DNA of 64,000 bases from CAVQFO01 sp963711725. Its GTDB lineage: Bacteria; Pseudomonadota; Gammaproteobacteria; Nitrococcales; Aquisalimonadaceae. This document shows positions 28,434-37,036 of the stretch, piece after piece. The stretch is taken from NCBI GenBank assembly GCA_963711725.1, contig CAVQFO010000028.1, positions 62,001 through 126,000 on the forward strand, written 5' to 3'. Position numbers and translations under genes: made by a program. How positions within the stretch are numbered: the stretch's first letter is position 1; the number at the start of each line of letters is the position of its first letter. A model generated the notes under the pieces. The model saw only the letters and a program-made list of their open reading frames with translations, had not been told where the DNA came from and made no database searches.

Positions 28434-29521
28434 AGGTTCTTCACGTGGAAACCGGCATGCACCTCTACGGCGGCGCCCTGCAGGTCTACTTTCTGCTGCG
28501 TGAACTGAGCCGGCGGGATGAGGACCAACACATTCTGGTCTGCAGCCGAGGCAGCGCCATCGCCGGGGAATGCCGCCAATTGAACGTGCAGGTGATCGAA
28601 CTGCCCATGGCCGGCGATCTGGACCTGGCCTTCCTGTTTCGGCTGCGCGCCGCGATCCGCCGCGAACGCCCGGACCTGGTCCATCTGCACAGCCGGCGCG
28701 GCGCCGAAATCCTGGGCGCCCTGGCCGCCCGCAGCGCCGGGGTGCCCGTGGTCCTGAGCCGTCGAGTCGACAACCCGGAGCCGGCGTGGCTCGCCTCGCG
28801 CAAGTACCGGCTCTACGACCGGATCATCACCATCTCCGACGGCATCCGCCAAGTCCTGATCTCGGAAGGCGTCCCGGCCTCGCGGATTGAATGCGTCCCC
28901 AGCGCCGTGGACACCGAACAGTACAAACCCGGCTGCCTGGACCGGGCGTGGTTCGAACAGGAGTTCGACCTGGAACCAGGCTCCCGCACCGTGGGAATGA
29001 TCGCCCAGTTCATACCGCGCAAGGGCCACAAGGTCCTGCTGGAGGCCGTCCCGAAGATCCTGGAAGCGGTCCCGGGCACCCACTTCCTGTTGTTCGGGAA
29101 AGGCCCCGAAGAGGAAACCATCCGGGCCGAAGTCGATCGCCTCGGCCTGAACGATGCCGTCCGTTTCTGCGGCTTCCGCGATGACCTGCATCGCGTACTC
29201 CCCTGCCTGGACGCCGTCGCCCACCCCGCCTACATGGAAGGCCTGGGCGTCTCGCTCCTCCAGGCCGCCGCCTGCGGCATCCCCATCGTCGCCTGCCGGG
29301 CCGGGGGCATGCCGGAAGTCGTGGGCGACGGAGAGAACGGCTACTTGATCGAACCCGGAGACGCCGCGAGGCTCGCCTCGGCGCTCGCCGGGATCCTGGG
29401 CGATGCGCATCGGGGGCGGGACATGGGCAACAAGGGGCGGGAGCGCGTCCAGGGCCGATTCTCCATCGCCGCCATGGCGGCGGGAAATCGTGAAGTCCAT
29501 AAGCGCCTGGTCGGACAATAG
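28430..29521 (+). CDS. GT4-family glycosyltransferase
   Basis: A 363-residue GT-B protein starting at GTG 28430, which overlaps the waaC stop (GTGA). The longer upstream frame from 28328 only shadows waaC. Motifs are HVETGMHLYGGALQVYFLL at the N-terminus and AHPAYMEGLGVSLLQAAACG in the donor site. Coupling to waaC points to LPS core extension. Confidence 0.87.
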   Translation: MKVLHVETGMHLYGGALQVYFLLRELSRRDEDQHILVCSRGSAIAGECRQLNVQVIELPMAGDLDLAFLFRLRAAIRRERPDLVHLHSRRGAEILGALAARSAGVPVVLSRRVDNPEPAWLASRKYRLYDRIITISDGIRQVLISEGVPASRIECVPSAVDTEQYKPGCLDRAWFEQEFDLEPGSRTVGMIAQFIPRKGHKVLLEAVPKILEAVPGTHFLLFGKGPEEETIRAEVDRLGLNDAVRFCGFRDDLHRVLPCLDAVAHPAYMEGLGVSLLQAAACGIPIVACRAGGMPEVVGDGENGYLIEPGDAARLASALAGILGDAHRGRDMGNKGRERVQGRFSIAAMAAGNREVHKRLVGQ

Positions 29522-29586
29522 GCCCCATCGCCGCTTTTCCAGTATCTTTACGCCTTTATTCGCTGCCCCGAAATGGAACCTCCTGC

Positions 29587-30648
29587 ATGGCGGTCATCTA
29601 CCTCGGCCGAAGTCGCCTGCACCGCAACCGGGCGAATCTGATTCAGACGCTGCACACCGTGGCGGCGCTGGATCGGTTGGGCGTGCCGATCACGCTGGAA
29701 TTGCCGCCGTGGAAATCGCCGGATGTGGGCGCGAGGCTGGCCGAGTTCGGCATCGACACTCCCCTGAACCTCCGCGCCCGGCACCTGCTGCATCGCCGAT
29801 GGAACCCCCGGTGGTTCGCGCTGCTGAACCGAAAACGGCTCCGGCGGCAAACGGTGTATCTGCGCAACCCACAGCTCAGCCTGGCCCTGGGCGGCTTGGG
29901 CATCCCGCACCATTTCGAAGTCCACCAGGTCCGCGCACTGGAGGAAAACGGCTCCCTGGGCACCGTGACCGCCCTGCATCGCAAGGGGGTGATCCAGTGG
30001 CTGGTGCCCATCACCCGGGCGGCGGCCGATGCCCTGGTGGCGGCCGGCGCGGACCCGGAGCGCATCCACATCGCGCCATCCGGGGTGGATCTCTCCCGCT
30101 ATCGGGACATTCCCGCCATCGCGCGGGCGGACCTGGCCAAACCCCGGGCGCTGTATGCCGGGCGCATCAGCCGCAGCCGGGGCTTGGACGTCATGCGCGC
30201 GCTGGCAGCGGACGGAACGGCGGACGTGCTGCTGGTCGGGGACGCGGAAGATCCGGTTGAGCCCTCCGAGCCTCTGGAGCTGCGGCCGTTCGTGCCACCG
30301 GCAGCCGTCCCGGAGCTCTATCGCGAAGCGCCCCTGGTGCTGCTCCCGTACCAGCCCGAGCTGCCCCACAGTGACGCCATCAGCCCCATCAAGCTCTTCG
30401 AAGCCATGGCCGCGGGCCGGATCATCATCGCCAGCGACCTGCCACCGATCCGGGAAGTAGTGGATCATGAACGGACGGGGCTGCTGGTGCCGGCCGGTGA
30501 CGTGGAGGCCTGGCGCGCGGCCGTTCAACGGCTGAAGGATGAGCCCGATTTCGCGCTGATGCTGGCCGCCAACGCCCGCGCGGAAGCGCCGCGCTTCAGC
30601 TGGGAGGCCCGCGCCCGGGGGCTAATCCAGGCGTTGGGACTGAACTGA
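29587..30648 (+). CDS. GT4-family glycosyltransferase
   Basis: A 353-residue GT-B protein. The N-terminal half is divergent (VIYLGRSRLHRNRANLIQTL). The C-terminal half has the usual GRISRSRGLDVM and SPIKLFEAMAAGRIIIASD donor motifs. It sits 65 bases after the previous glycosyltransferase, which suggests continued transcription. Substrate unknown. Confidence 0.84.
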   Translation: MAVIYLGRSRLHRNRANLIQTLHTVAALDRLGVPITLELPPWKSPDVGARLAEFGIDTPLNLRARHLLHRRWNPRWFALLNRKRLRRQTVYLRNPQLSLALGGLGIPHHFEVHQVRALEENGSLGTVTALHRKGVIQWLVPITRAAADALVAAGADPERIHIAPSGVDLSRYRDIPAIARADLAKPRALYAGRISRSRGLDVMRALAADGTADVLLVGDAEDPVEPSEPLELRPFVPPAAVPELYREAPLVLLPYQPELPHSDAISPIKLFEAMAAGRIIIASDLPPIREVVDHERTGLLVPAGDVEAWRAAVQRLKDEPDFALMLAANARAEAPRFSWEARARGLIQALGLN

Positions 30649-30941
30649 CTGTTCTCCTCTCTCCGCCCGCACCCTCGTCGTCGTAGCCTGGATGAAACGC
30701 AGTGGAATCCAGGAGTCCCGGATTCCGCTTTGCTTCATCCGGGCTACGCAACTCTTTGCCCCTACCGTCAGTTGTGTAACCTTTGTTCCCGGTTTCATGT
30801 GTGACCTGTCTTGCCGGTTTGCACAGGAGAGGGGGGACAAAAAACCCCACGGACAACAACCAGCCCCTGTTCAGGCTGGAAACCCCGCCGCCGCTGCATT
30901 AGAGTCTGCCAAGCCGTTCTTCAGGAAACCAAAACGACCCA
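30649..30941. repeat. GTAG palindrome and probable relic of an insertion-sequence end
   Basis: A 65-base GTAG palindrome at 30683-30747 is nearly identical to that at 27162-27227. It is followed by two imperfect direct repeats, GTAACCTTTGTTCCCGGTTT at 30776-30795 and GTGACCTGTCTTGCCGGTTT at 30801-30820 (16 of 20 identical). Tandem repeats of this type are reminiscent of IS481-family ends, but no transposase remains, so this is a tentative reading. Confidence 0.55.
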
Positions 30942-31778
30942 ATGACCGAATCCTCTTCCACCATCCCCTGGCGGATCGACCTGGCGTATGTGGTGCCCTG
31001 CTATTTCGACCAGCAGGACACGGACAGCCTGGACGAACTGTTGCGCCACTATGCCGACTATCCGGCGGAGATCCTGGATCGGCTGCAGTTCGTGGTGGTG
31101 GACGACGGCTCCCCGACCCGGGTCGAGCTGCCCGACGACCTGGATCTGAACATCCGCCTGCTTCGGGTCACCGAGGACATCAACTGGAACCAGGGCGGGG
31201 CGCGAAACCTGGGGATGCTCTACGCCCAGTGCGACAAGGTCCTGATGACGGATCTGGATCACATGGTTTCCGAACAGACCTTCGCCTACCTGCTGAAGCG
31301 CTCTACCCCCAAGCGCAGCCTGTTTCGCCTGCACCGCCAGAATGCGGACGGCACGGAATGCCCGCCGCACCCCAACACCTTCTTCATCGCCCGCTCGCGC
31401 TTCCTGGGGCTGTTCGGCTACGACGAGGAGTTCACGGGGGAATACGGCTATGAGGACGGCATGTTCTCCCGCTGGCAACGCTACAACGGGACCTGGCACC
31501 GCTTCCTGCCCAAGCAGCACGCCATCCGCCGGCGCAAACTGGACGAGGAGAAGTCCTACCATTCCCTGCAGCGGGACAAGACGGTGAACCGCGAACTGAA
31601 GTTTCGCAAACTCAAGGAATGGCGCCGCTGGGGACCGCGGGGCGGCCACAGCCGGCGCTTCCTGGAATTCCAGTGGGTGATGGTGGAAGACCGCCGGCGC
31701 CGCAACACAACTTGGCAGCCGCCGCGCAATCGCCTGTGGAAACCGCTGTGGCCGCTGCGGGCGCTTTTCGGCCGTTGA
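30942..31778 (+). CDS. GT2-family (GT-A fold) glycosyltransferase
   Basis: A 278-residue protein with the GT-A opening LAYVVPCYFDQQD, nucleotide-binding VVVDDGSPT, and a DXD-type motif in LMTDLDHMV. GEYGYEDGMF supplies the likely catalytic base, as in galactosyltransferase-type GT2 and GT7-like enzymes. The C-terminal 50 residues are very basic (RRRRNTTWQPPRNR) and may bind membrane lipid. It is the only GT-A enzyme in the cluster. Confidence 0.85.
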   Translation: MTESSSTIPWRIDLAYVVPCYFDQQDTDSLDELLRHYADYPAEILDRLQFVVVDDGSPTRVELPDDLDLNIRLLRVTEDINWNQGGARNLGMLYAQCDKVLMTDLDHMVSEQTFAYLLKRSTPKRSLFRLHRQNADGTECPPHPNTFFIARSRFLGLFGYDEEFTGEYGYEDGMFSRWQRYNGTWHRFLPKQHAIRRRKLDEEKSYHSLQRDKTVNRELKFRKLKEWRRWGPRGGHSRRFLEFQWVMVEDRRRRNTTWQPPRNRLWKPLWPLRALFGR

Positions 31779-31795
31779 TCGCGGCCGTTTCCCTC

Positions 31796-32929
31796 ATGAC
31801 CGAGCGCGCCGAGCATCCTCATCTGGCCTTTTTCATGCCGTCGTTCGATAACGGCGGCGTGGAGCACATGCTGGTCAATCTGGCCCGCGGCCTGGGGGAA
31901 CGCGGCGTGACGATGGATTTCCTGTGCGGCGACCCGGACGGGGCCTATCTGGATCGGCTCGGCGAAGGCTGCCGGCTGGTAACCATACCCGATACCCGGC
32001 CCGAGGCGGTCACCCGCTGGACCGCCGACTACCTGGCCGATGCGGCACCGCACCTGCTCATGGTCGGCAAGCCGGAGACCATGCCCATGGCGGCCAAGGC
32101 TCGCCGGCAATCGGGATGGCCGGGTGTGCTCGCCCTGCGGGCGGCCACCACGGAATCCGCGCGCCTGGAAGGCCGCGGCGCGCTGCGCCGTCTCCGGGGG
32201 CTGCACCGCGCCCGGCGCTGGTACCGCATGGCCGACCGCATCGTGGCGAACTCCGAAGGCGTGGCCGACGACGTGGTTGCGCTGGCCGGCGCGGATCGCG
32301 ACACCGTCGCGGTGATCCGCAACCCGGTGGTCAGCCCGGAAATCGAACAACGGGCCGCCGAGCCGGTGGATCATCCGTGGCTGAACGACCACGGCGGTCC
32401 CGTCATTCTCGGCGCCGGCCGCTTCGGCCGGGCCAAGGACTTCGAAACGCTGATCCGGGCCTTCGCGCGGCTGCGCGGCCGGCGCCCGGTACGACTGATG
32501 CTCCTGGGCCGGGGCCGGCTTGAAGGCGCGCTGCGCCGGCTGGCGACCGAACTCGGCGTCGCCGACGACGTCGCCTTTCCGGGCTTCGTGGAAAACCCCT
32601 ACGCCTACATGGCCCGCGCCCGGGTCTTCGCCCTGTCCTCCCGCTGGGAGGGCTCGCCCAACGTCCTGGCGGAAGCACTGGCCGTGGGCACGCCGGTGGT
32701 CGCCACCGACTGCCGCAGCGGCCCCCGGGAGATCCTGCAATCCGGCCGCTACGGGCCGCTGGTCCCCGTGGGCGATGCCGAGGCGCTGGCCGATGCCCTG
32801 GCCAACACCCTGGATCAACCGCTGGCGCCTTCGGTTCTGCGCGAAGCCGTCGCCGACTACACGCTGGCGGCCAGCAGCGAGGCCTACCTCGCCTGGGCGC
32901 GCAGCTGCATCGCCCAAGGGGAGCACTGA
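31796..32929 (+). CDS. GT4-family glycosyltransferase (paralogue of the gene after asnB)
   Basis: A 377-residue GT-B protein starting at ATG 31796 (MTERAEHPHLAFFMPSFDNG); the frame is open further upstream but only shadows the preceding gene. It closely matches the enzyme at 34749-35855: both have SSxWEGSPNVL, SGPREIL and GRYGPLVPVGD. Such similarity on both sides of asnB points to local duplication. It overlaps no neighbour, and asnB starts 2 bases after its stop. Confidence 0.88.
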   Translation: MTERAEHPHLAFFMPSFDNGGVEHMLVNLARGLGERGVTMDFLCGDPDGAYLDRLGEGCRLVTIPDTRPEAVTRWTADYLADAAPHLLMVGKPETMPMAAKARRQSGWPGVLALRAATTESARLEGRGALRRLRGLHRARRWYRMADRIVANSEGVADDVVALAGADRDTVAVIRNPVVSPEIEQRAAEPVDHPWLNDHGGPVILGAGRFGRAKDFETLIRAFARLRGRRPVRLMLLGRGRLEGALRRLATELGVADDVAFPGFVENPYAYMARARVFALSSRWEGSPNVLAEALAVGTPVVATDCRSGPREILQSGRYGPLVPVGDAEALADALANTLDQPLAPSVLREAVADYTLAASSEAYLAWARSCIAQGEH

Positions 32930-32931
32930 TC

Positions 32932-34752
32932 ATGTGCGGCATTGCCGGCCTCTACAGCAACCAGGCCCCCATTGACCCGACCCTTCTGGACAGCGCGGCC
33001 CGGCGCCTGGGCCACCGCGGCCCGGACGATCACGGCACCCACGTCCACGGGGCGTTCGGCATGGTGCACACGCGACTGTCCATCATCGACCCGGCAGGCG
33101 GACATCAGCCCATTCTCTCGGCCGACGGCCAACGCGCGGTGATCGCCAACGGCGAGATTTACAACTACATCGAGCTGCGGCGGGAGCTGGAAGCCCAGGG
33201 CTACGTCTTCACCAGCCATTCCGACACCGAGGTGATCCTGCACCTCTACGACCGGGACGGCGAGGCGGCGCTGGATCACCTGCGAGGCATGTTCGCCTTC
33301 GCCCTCTACGACGGCGCCAACGGGCGGCTGTTCCTGGCCCGGGACCGACTCGGCATCAAGCCCCTGTTTCTGAACATCTCGGCGGCCGGCGTGGCCTTCG
33401 CCTCGGAACTCAAGGGCCTGATGCCGCTGCTGCCCGCCTCGCCGCAGGTCAGCGCCGCCGGCCTGGTCCAGTACCTGCACAGCCAGTTCAACACCGGCGA
33501 AGACACCATCCTCGACGGCGTGGAACGGCTGCTGCCCGGCGAGGCCCTGATCGTGGAAGGCGGACGCGTGGCCCGGCGCTGGCAGTACTGGTCGCCGCTG
33601 GCCATCCGCTCCCGCGCCATCGGCAAGGCCGAGGCGGAAGCGGAGTTCACCGAGCTCATGGACACGGTCATCGAGCAGCACATGCGCTCGGACGTGCCCT
33701 ACGGCCTGTTTCTGTCCGGCGGGGTGGATTCCGGCACGCTGCTGGGCCTGCTGTCCCGCCACAGCGAGGCGCCCATCCGGACGTTCTCCGTGGGCTTTCC
33801 GGACAGCAGCCTGAAGGACGAACTGCCCCTGGCCGACATCATGGCCAAGCGCTACGCCACCCGCCACACGGCCATCGCGCCCACGCCGCAAGAGCTGTTC
33901 GCGCACCTGCCGGTAACCGTCTGGGCGGCGGACGACCTGATGCTGGACTACGCCAATCTGCCTACCTCCATCCTGGCCCAGCGCGCCGGCGAAGAGCTCA
34001 AAGTGGTGTTCTCGGGAGAGGGCGGCGACGAACTGTTCGCCGGCTACCGGCGTTACCGGGTGCCCCGGGTCGAGCGCCTCCTGAAGAGCCTGATCTGGCC
34101 GGGTTCCGGAGGGTTCCGCACCTCCGGCACCTTGAAGCGCGACCGCCGCAAGGGCCTGCTCAACGACCGGCTGCAGGCCGCCTTCCGGGACGTGCGCCGG
34201 CCCTTCGTCGACGCCTGGCGCGCCGCCGACGCGAACTGGAGCGATCTGCAGCGCATGCAGTACGTGGATGTCGCCACGGCGCTGCCGGACAACCTGCTGG
34301 TGAAGCTGGACCGCATGCTCATGGCCTGGGCCGTGGAAGGCCGGGTGCCCCTGCTGGATCACAAGGTGGTGGAGTTTGCGCTGTCGCTGCCCGATGACCT
34401 GCGCGTGGACCACGACCGCGGCAAGGCCTTCCTCAAGGATTGGGCCGCGCCGCTGCTCAGCCCGGAACACCTGACCGGCCGCAAGCGGGGGTTCCACGTT
34501 CCCGTGGGCGAGTGGTTGTCCGGCGACTTCCTGGATGCCCTGGAAACGCACCTGCCCCGCAACGGCGGGATCGCCGAGTGGTTCAACCCGAACGGGGTCA
34601 GGACGCTCATCCAGCGCCAGCGGGAACGCAAGGGCAACGCCCGGTTGTTGTGGGCCTTGGTACAGTTCGCGATCTGGCATCGCCTCTTCATGGAGGGCCA
34701 CGGCGAACGGCCCGACCCGAAACAGCATCCGCTGGAGGTATTGGCATCGTGA
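32932..34752 (+). CDS. asparagine synthase (glutamine-hydrolysing)-like amidotransferase
   Basis: A 606-residue AsnB-type protein. The N-terminal class II glutaminase domain starts MCGIAG with Cys2 as nucleophile. The C-terminal synthetase domain has the ATP-pyrophosphatase loop LSGGVDS (about 262-268). In glycan clusters such proteins often amidate uronic acids in polysaccharides (for example WbpS-type) rather than make asparagine. Its position between two paralogous glycosyltransferases supports that reading. True asparagine synthesis is the alternative. Confidence 0.9.
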   Translation: MCGIAGLYSNQAPIDPTLLDSAARRLGHRGPDDHGTHVHGAFGMVHTRLSIIDPAGGHQPILSADGQRAVIANGEIYNYIELRRELEAQGYVFTSHSDTEVILHLYDRDGEAALDHLRGMFAFALYDGANGRLFLARDRLGIKPLFLNISAAGVAFASELKGLMPLLPASPQVSAAGLVQYLHSQFNTGEDTILDGVERLLPGEALIVEGGRVARRWQYWSPLAIRSRAIGKAEAEAEFTELMDTVIEQHMRSDVPYGLFLSGGVDSGTLLGLLSRHSEAPIRTFSVGFPDSSLKDELPLADIMAKRYATRHTAIAPTPQELFAHLPVTVWAADDLMLDYANLPTSILAQRAGEELKVVFSGEGGDELFAGYRRYRVPRVERLLKSLIWPGSGGFRTSGTLKRDRRKGLLNDRLQAAFRDVRRPFVDAWRAADANWSDLQRMQYVDVATALPDNLLVKLDRMLMAWAVEGRVPLLDHKVVEFALSLPDDLRVDHDRGKAFLKDWAAPLLSPEHLTGRKRGFHVPVGEWLSGDFLDALETHLPRNGGIAEWFNPNGVRTLIQRQRERKGNARLLWALVQFAIWHRLFMEGHGERPDPKQHPLEVLAS

Positions 34753-35855
34753 GTCGCCTGGCCATTTTCATGTCCTTTTCCGGCCAGGGCGGCGTGGAGC
34801 GGATGGTGCTGAATCTGCTGGAAGGGTTTACCGCCCGCGGCGTGGAAGCGGACCTGCTGGCCGTGCGCAGCGGTCCGGACTCGCTGGGTAAGCTGCCCCA
34901 GGGCGTTCGCCTGATCGATCTCAAGGCCGGGCACACCTCCACGGCCCTGCCGGCGCTGGTACGCTACCTGCGACGGGAGCGCCCGCGGGCGATGCTGGCC
35001 GCCAAGGACCGCGCCATCCGCACGGCGGTCATCGCCCGGCGCCTGGCCGGTGTGGACACCCGCCTGGTCGGGCGCCTCGGCACCAATCTTTCGGCCTCCC
35101 TGGAGGGCCGCTCCGGCCTGCAGCGGGCTTCGCGCTACCTGCCCATGCGCTGGCTGTATCCCTCGGTGGACAAAATCGTCGCGGTCTCCGCCGGCGTCGC
35201 GGAGGACACCCGCGCCATCACCGGCCTGCCCGAGGACAAGGTCACCGTCATCCGCAACCCGGTCATCACCCCCCGGCTGGCAACGCTGGCGGAGGAATCG
35301 GTGGATCACCCGTGGCTACAGCCCGGCCAGCCGCCGGTAATCCTCGGCGCCGGCCGACTGACCCGCCAGAAGGACTTCCCCAGCTTGCTGCGGGCGTTTG
35401 CCGAAGTGCGCAAGCAACGGGACTGCCGACTGATCATTCTGGGGGACGGCCGGGGCCGGGATGCCCTGCTCGCCCTCGCCGAGGAACTGGGCGTGGCGAA
35501 CGACCTGGATCTGCCCGGTTTTCAGCCCAATCCCTATGCCTACATGCGCCGGGCGGCGCTGTTTGTGCTGTCCTCGGCCTGGGAAGGCTCGCCCAATGTG
35601 CTCACCGAGGCCCTGGCCCTGGGCGTGCCCTCGGTGGCCACGGACTGCCCCAGCGGGCCGCGCGAGATTCTGGAAGGCGGGCGCTACGGCCCGCTGGTGC
35701 CGGTGGGCGACGTCGCCGCCCTGGCCCGGGGCATGGACACCGCGCTGCGGGAGCCCTTGCCGGCCGACACGTTGCGCGAGGCGGCAAGCGAATACGACCA
35801 GACGCTCAGCGCCGCCCGCTATCTGGAAACCCTGGGATTGAACCCATCGGACTAA
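34749..35855 (+). CDS. GT4-family glycosyltransferase
   Basis: A 368-residue GT-B protein starting at GTG 34749, which overlaps the stop of the amidotransferase gene (GTGA). It opens SRLAIFMSFSGQGGVERMVL and shares long identical motifs with the enzyme at 31796. The two probably add related sugars. Translational coupling with asnB suggests it handles the amidated residue or its neighbour. Confidence 0.88.
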   Translation: MSRLAIFMSFSGQGGVERMVLNLLEGFTARGVEADLLAVRSGPDSLGKLPQGVRLIDLKAGHTSTALPALVRYLRRERPRAMLAAKDRAIRTAVIARRLAGVDTRLVGRLGTNLSASLEGRSGLQRASRYLPMRWLYPSVDKIVAVSAGVAEDTRAITGLPEDKVTVIRNPVITPRLATLAEESVDHPWLQPGQPPVILGAGRLTRQKDFPSLLRAFAEVRKQRDCRLIILGDGRGRDALLALAEELGVANDLDLPGFQPNPYAYMRRAALFVLSSAWEGSPNVLTEALALGVPSVATDCPSGPREILEGGRYGPLVPVGDVAALARGMDTALREPLPADTLREAASEYDQTLSAARYLETLGLNPSD

Positions 35856-35860
35856 ACGCC

Positions 35861-36535
35861 ATGCTGCTATCGCTGAAATACAACTTCCTGTTCGTGCACA
35901 CCGCCAAGACCGGCGGCACCAGCATCCGCAACGCGCTCAACGCCTACAAATGGAAGGACCCCTACCGGGTGCCCCAGTGGATCTGCAGCAAGATCAGCGG
36001 CATGACCGGGCACAAGCTGGGCGTGAAGTTCCCCCGGCATTCCAAGGTCATCGCCGCCCAGGAAATGCTGCCCAAGGAAGTCTTCGACCGGTTGTTCAAG
36101 TTCGTCTACGTGCGCAATCCCTGGGATCTGCAGGTGAGTTCCTTTCACCACATCCGCCGGGAGCGCCCGCATCTGCTGGGCGAGCATCAGGACTTCGAAT
36201 CGTTCCTGCGCTGGAAGCTGGACCCCGAGCGGCCCTACCAGTACCACATCGATACCTCCATCACCCGGCAGTCGGACTACTGCATCGACCTGCACGGCAA
36301 GGTGATCGTGGACCATATCGCCCGCTATGAACGCTTCGAAGAGGAATTCGACGAGATCTGCCGGCGCATCGGCATCGCCAATCCGGGCCTGCCGCACAAA
36401 CGCCAGGCCAAGGATCGGAAGAAGGATTACCGGCAGTACTACACCGACGAGACGGCGCAGATGATCGCCGATTATTTCAAGGCGGATATCGAGCTGTTCG
36501 GGTATCGGTTCGACGAACCGGCGGGGGAAGGGTAG
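35861..36535 (+). CDS. sulfotransferase family 2 protein (carbohydrate sulfotransferase-like)
   Basis: A 224-residue protein with the PAPS-binding 5'-PSB loop in HTAKTGGTSIRNAL (about 15-28) and the 3'-PB region FVYVRNPWDLQVSSF (about 82-96), as in HNK-1/chondroitin-type sulfotransferases. It has no signal peptide, so it probably sulfates a sugar on the cytoplasmic side before export. It lies 5 bases after the last glycosyltransferase and ends the cluster, implying a sulfated LPS or capsule. Start at 35861 excludes an upstream shadow of the previous gene. Confidence 0.87.
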   Translation: MLLSLKYNFLFVHTAKTGGTSIRNALNAYKWKDPYRVPQWICSKISGMTGHKLGVKFPRHSKVIAAQEMLPKEVFDRLFKFVYVRNPWDLQVSSFHHIRRERPHLLGEHQDFESFLRWKLDPERPYQYHIDTSITRQSDYCIDLHGKVIVDHIARYERFEEEFDEICRRIGIANPGLPHKRQAKDRKKDYRQYYTDETAQMIADYFKADIELFGYRFDEPAGEG

Positions 36536-36546
36536 ACGGCATCTTG

Positions 36547-36745
36547 TTCGCGGCGATGAACGCCGCTCCTACGAGACGGGGCCCCGTGTAGGAGCGGCGT
36601 TCATCGCCGCGAAAGCCAGTCCCACAGACGGTTCGCGGTCGACACGACCGCTCCTACCGCTTTTGGGGGCTCTTTTACGAAAGATGCTCTCGGCAAGGCG
36701 CTAAGGACGGTTCTCTTACAGATGTAGAGTCGTATCGACCGCGAA
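36547..36745. repeat. REP-like array of GCGGCG and GCGGTC types between convergent genes
   Basis: A GCGGCG-type pair has arms 36547-36572 and 36588-36613. A single GCGGTC-type arm follows at 36632-36657 (TTCGCGGTCGACACGACC, continuing GCTCCTAC). A degenerate opposite arm is at 36724-36745. Thus both subfamilies coexist between the sulfotransferase gene and the zinc-finger gene. Confidence 0.82.
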
Positions 36746-36750
36746 CGGCC

Positions 36751-37008
36751 TCAAGCGTCCCGCCGCGCGTGCTTTCTCATTTCCAGGGAATTCGGATCGA
36801 AGTCCTTCAGCACATATTCCGCGCCGCAATAGGGGCACTTGCCCTCGCCCGTCTTGTGCAGCGGGATATACACCTTGGGGTGCGAATTCCACAGGTACAT
36901 GCCCGGCATGGGGCAGGACAGGGGCATGTCGTCCACCGTCACTTCGTAGCGGTGGGCGGCGTTGGGTTCAATCAAATCGGTCCGGTCGTGGGTCTGTGGG
37001 TCTGACAC
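36751..37008 (-). CDS. CHCC-type zinc-finger protein
   Basis: An 85-residue protein with the C..H..CxxC zinc motif: Cys in LSCPMPG, His in NSHPKVYI, and GKCPYCG. This is the small-zinc-finger fold shared with the NDUFS6 accessory subunit of complex I. In gammaproteobacteria this gene regularly follows ilvE, as here (28 bases). Function in bacteria is not established. Confidence 0.88.
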   Translation of the reverse strand: MSDPQTHDRTDLIEPNAAHRYEVTVDDMPLSCPMPGMYLWNSHPKVYIPLHKTGEGKCPYCGAEYVLKDFDPNSLEMRKHARRDA

Positions 37009-37036
37009 CGTTCTCGCCTCTGTTCCTGAACTCGAA

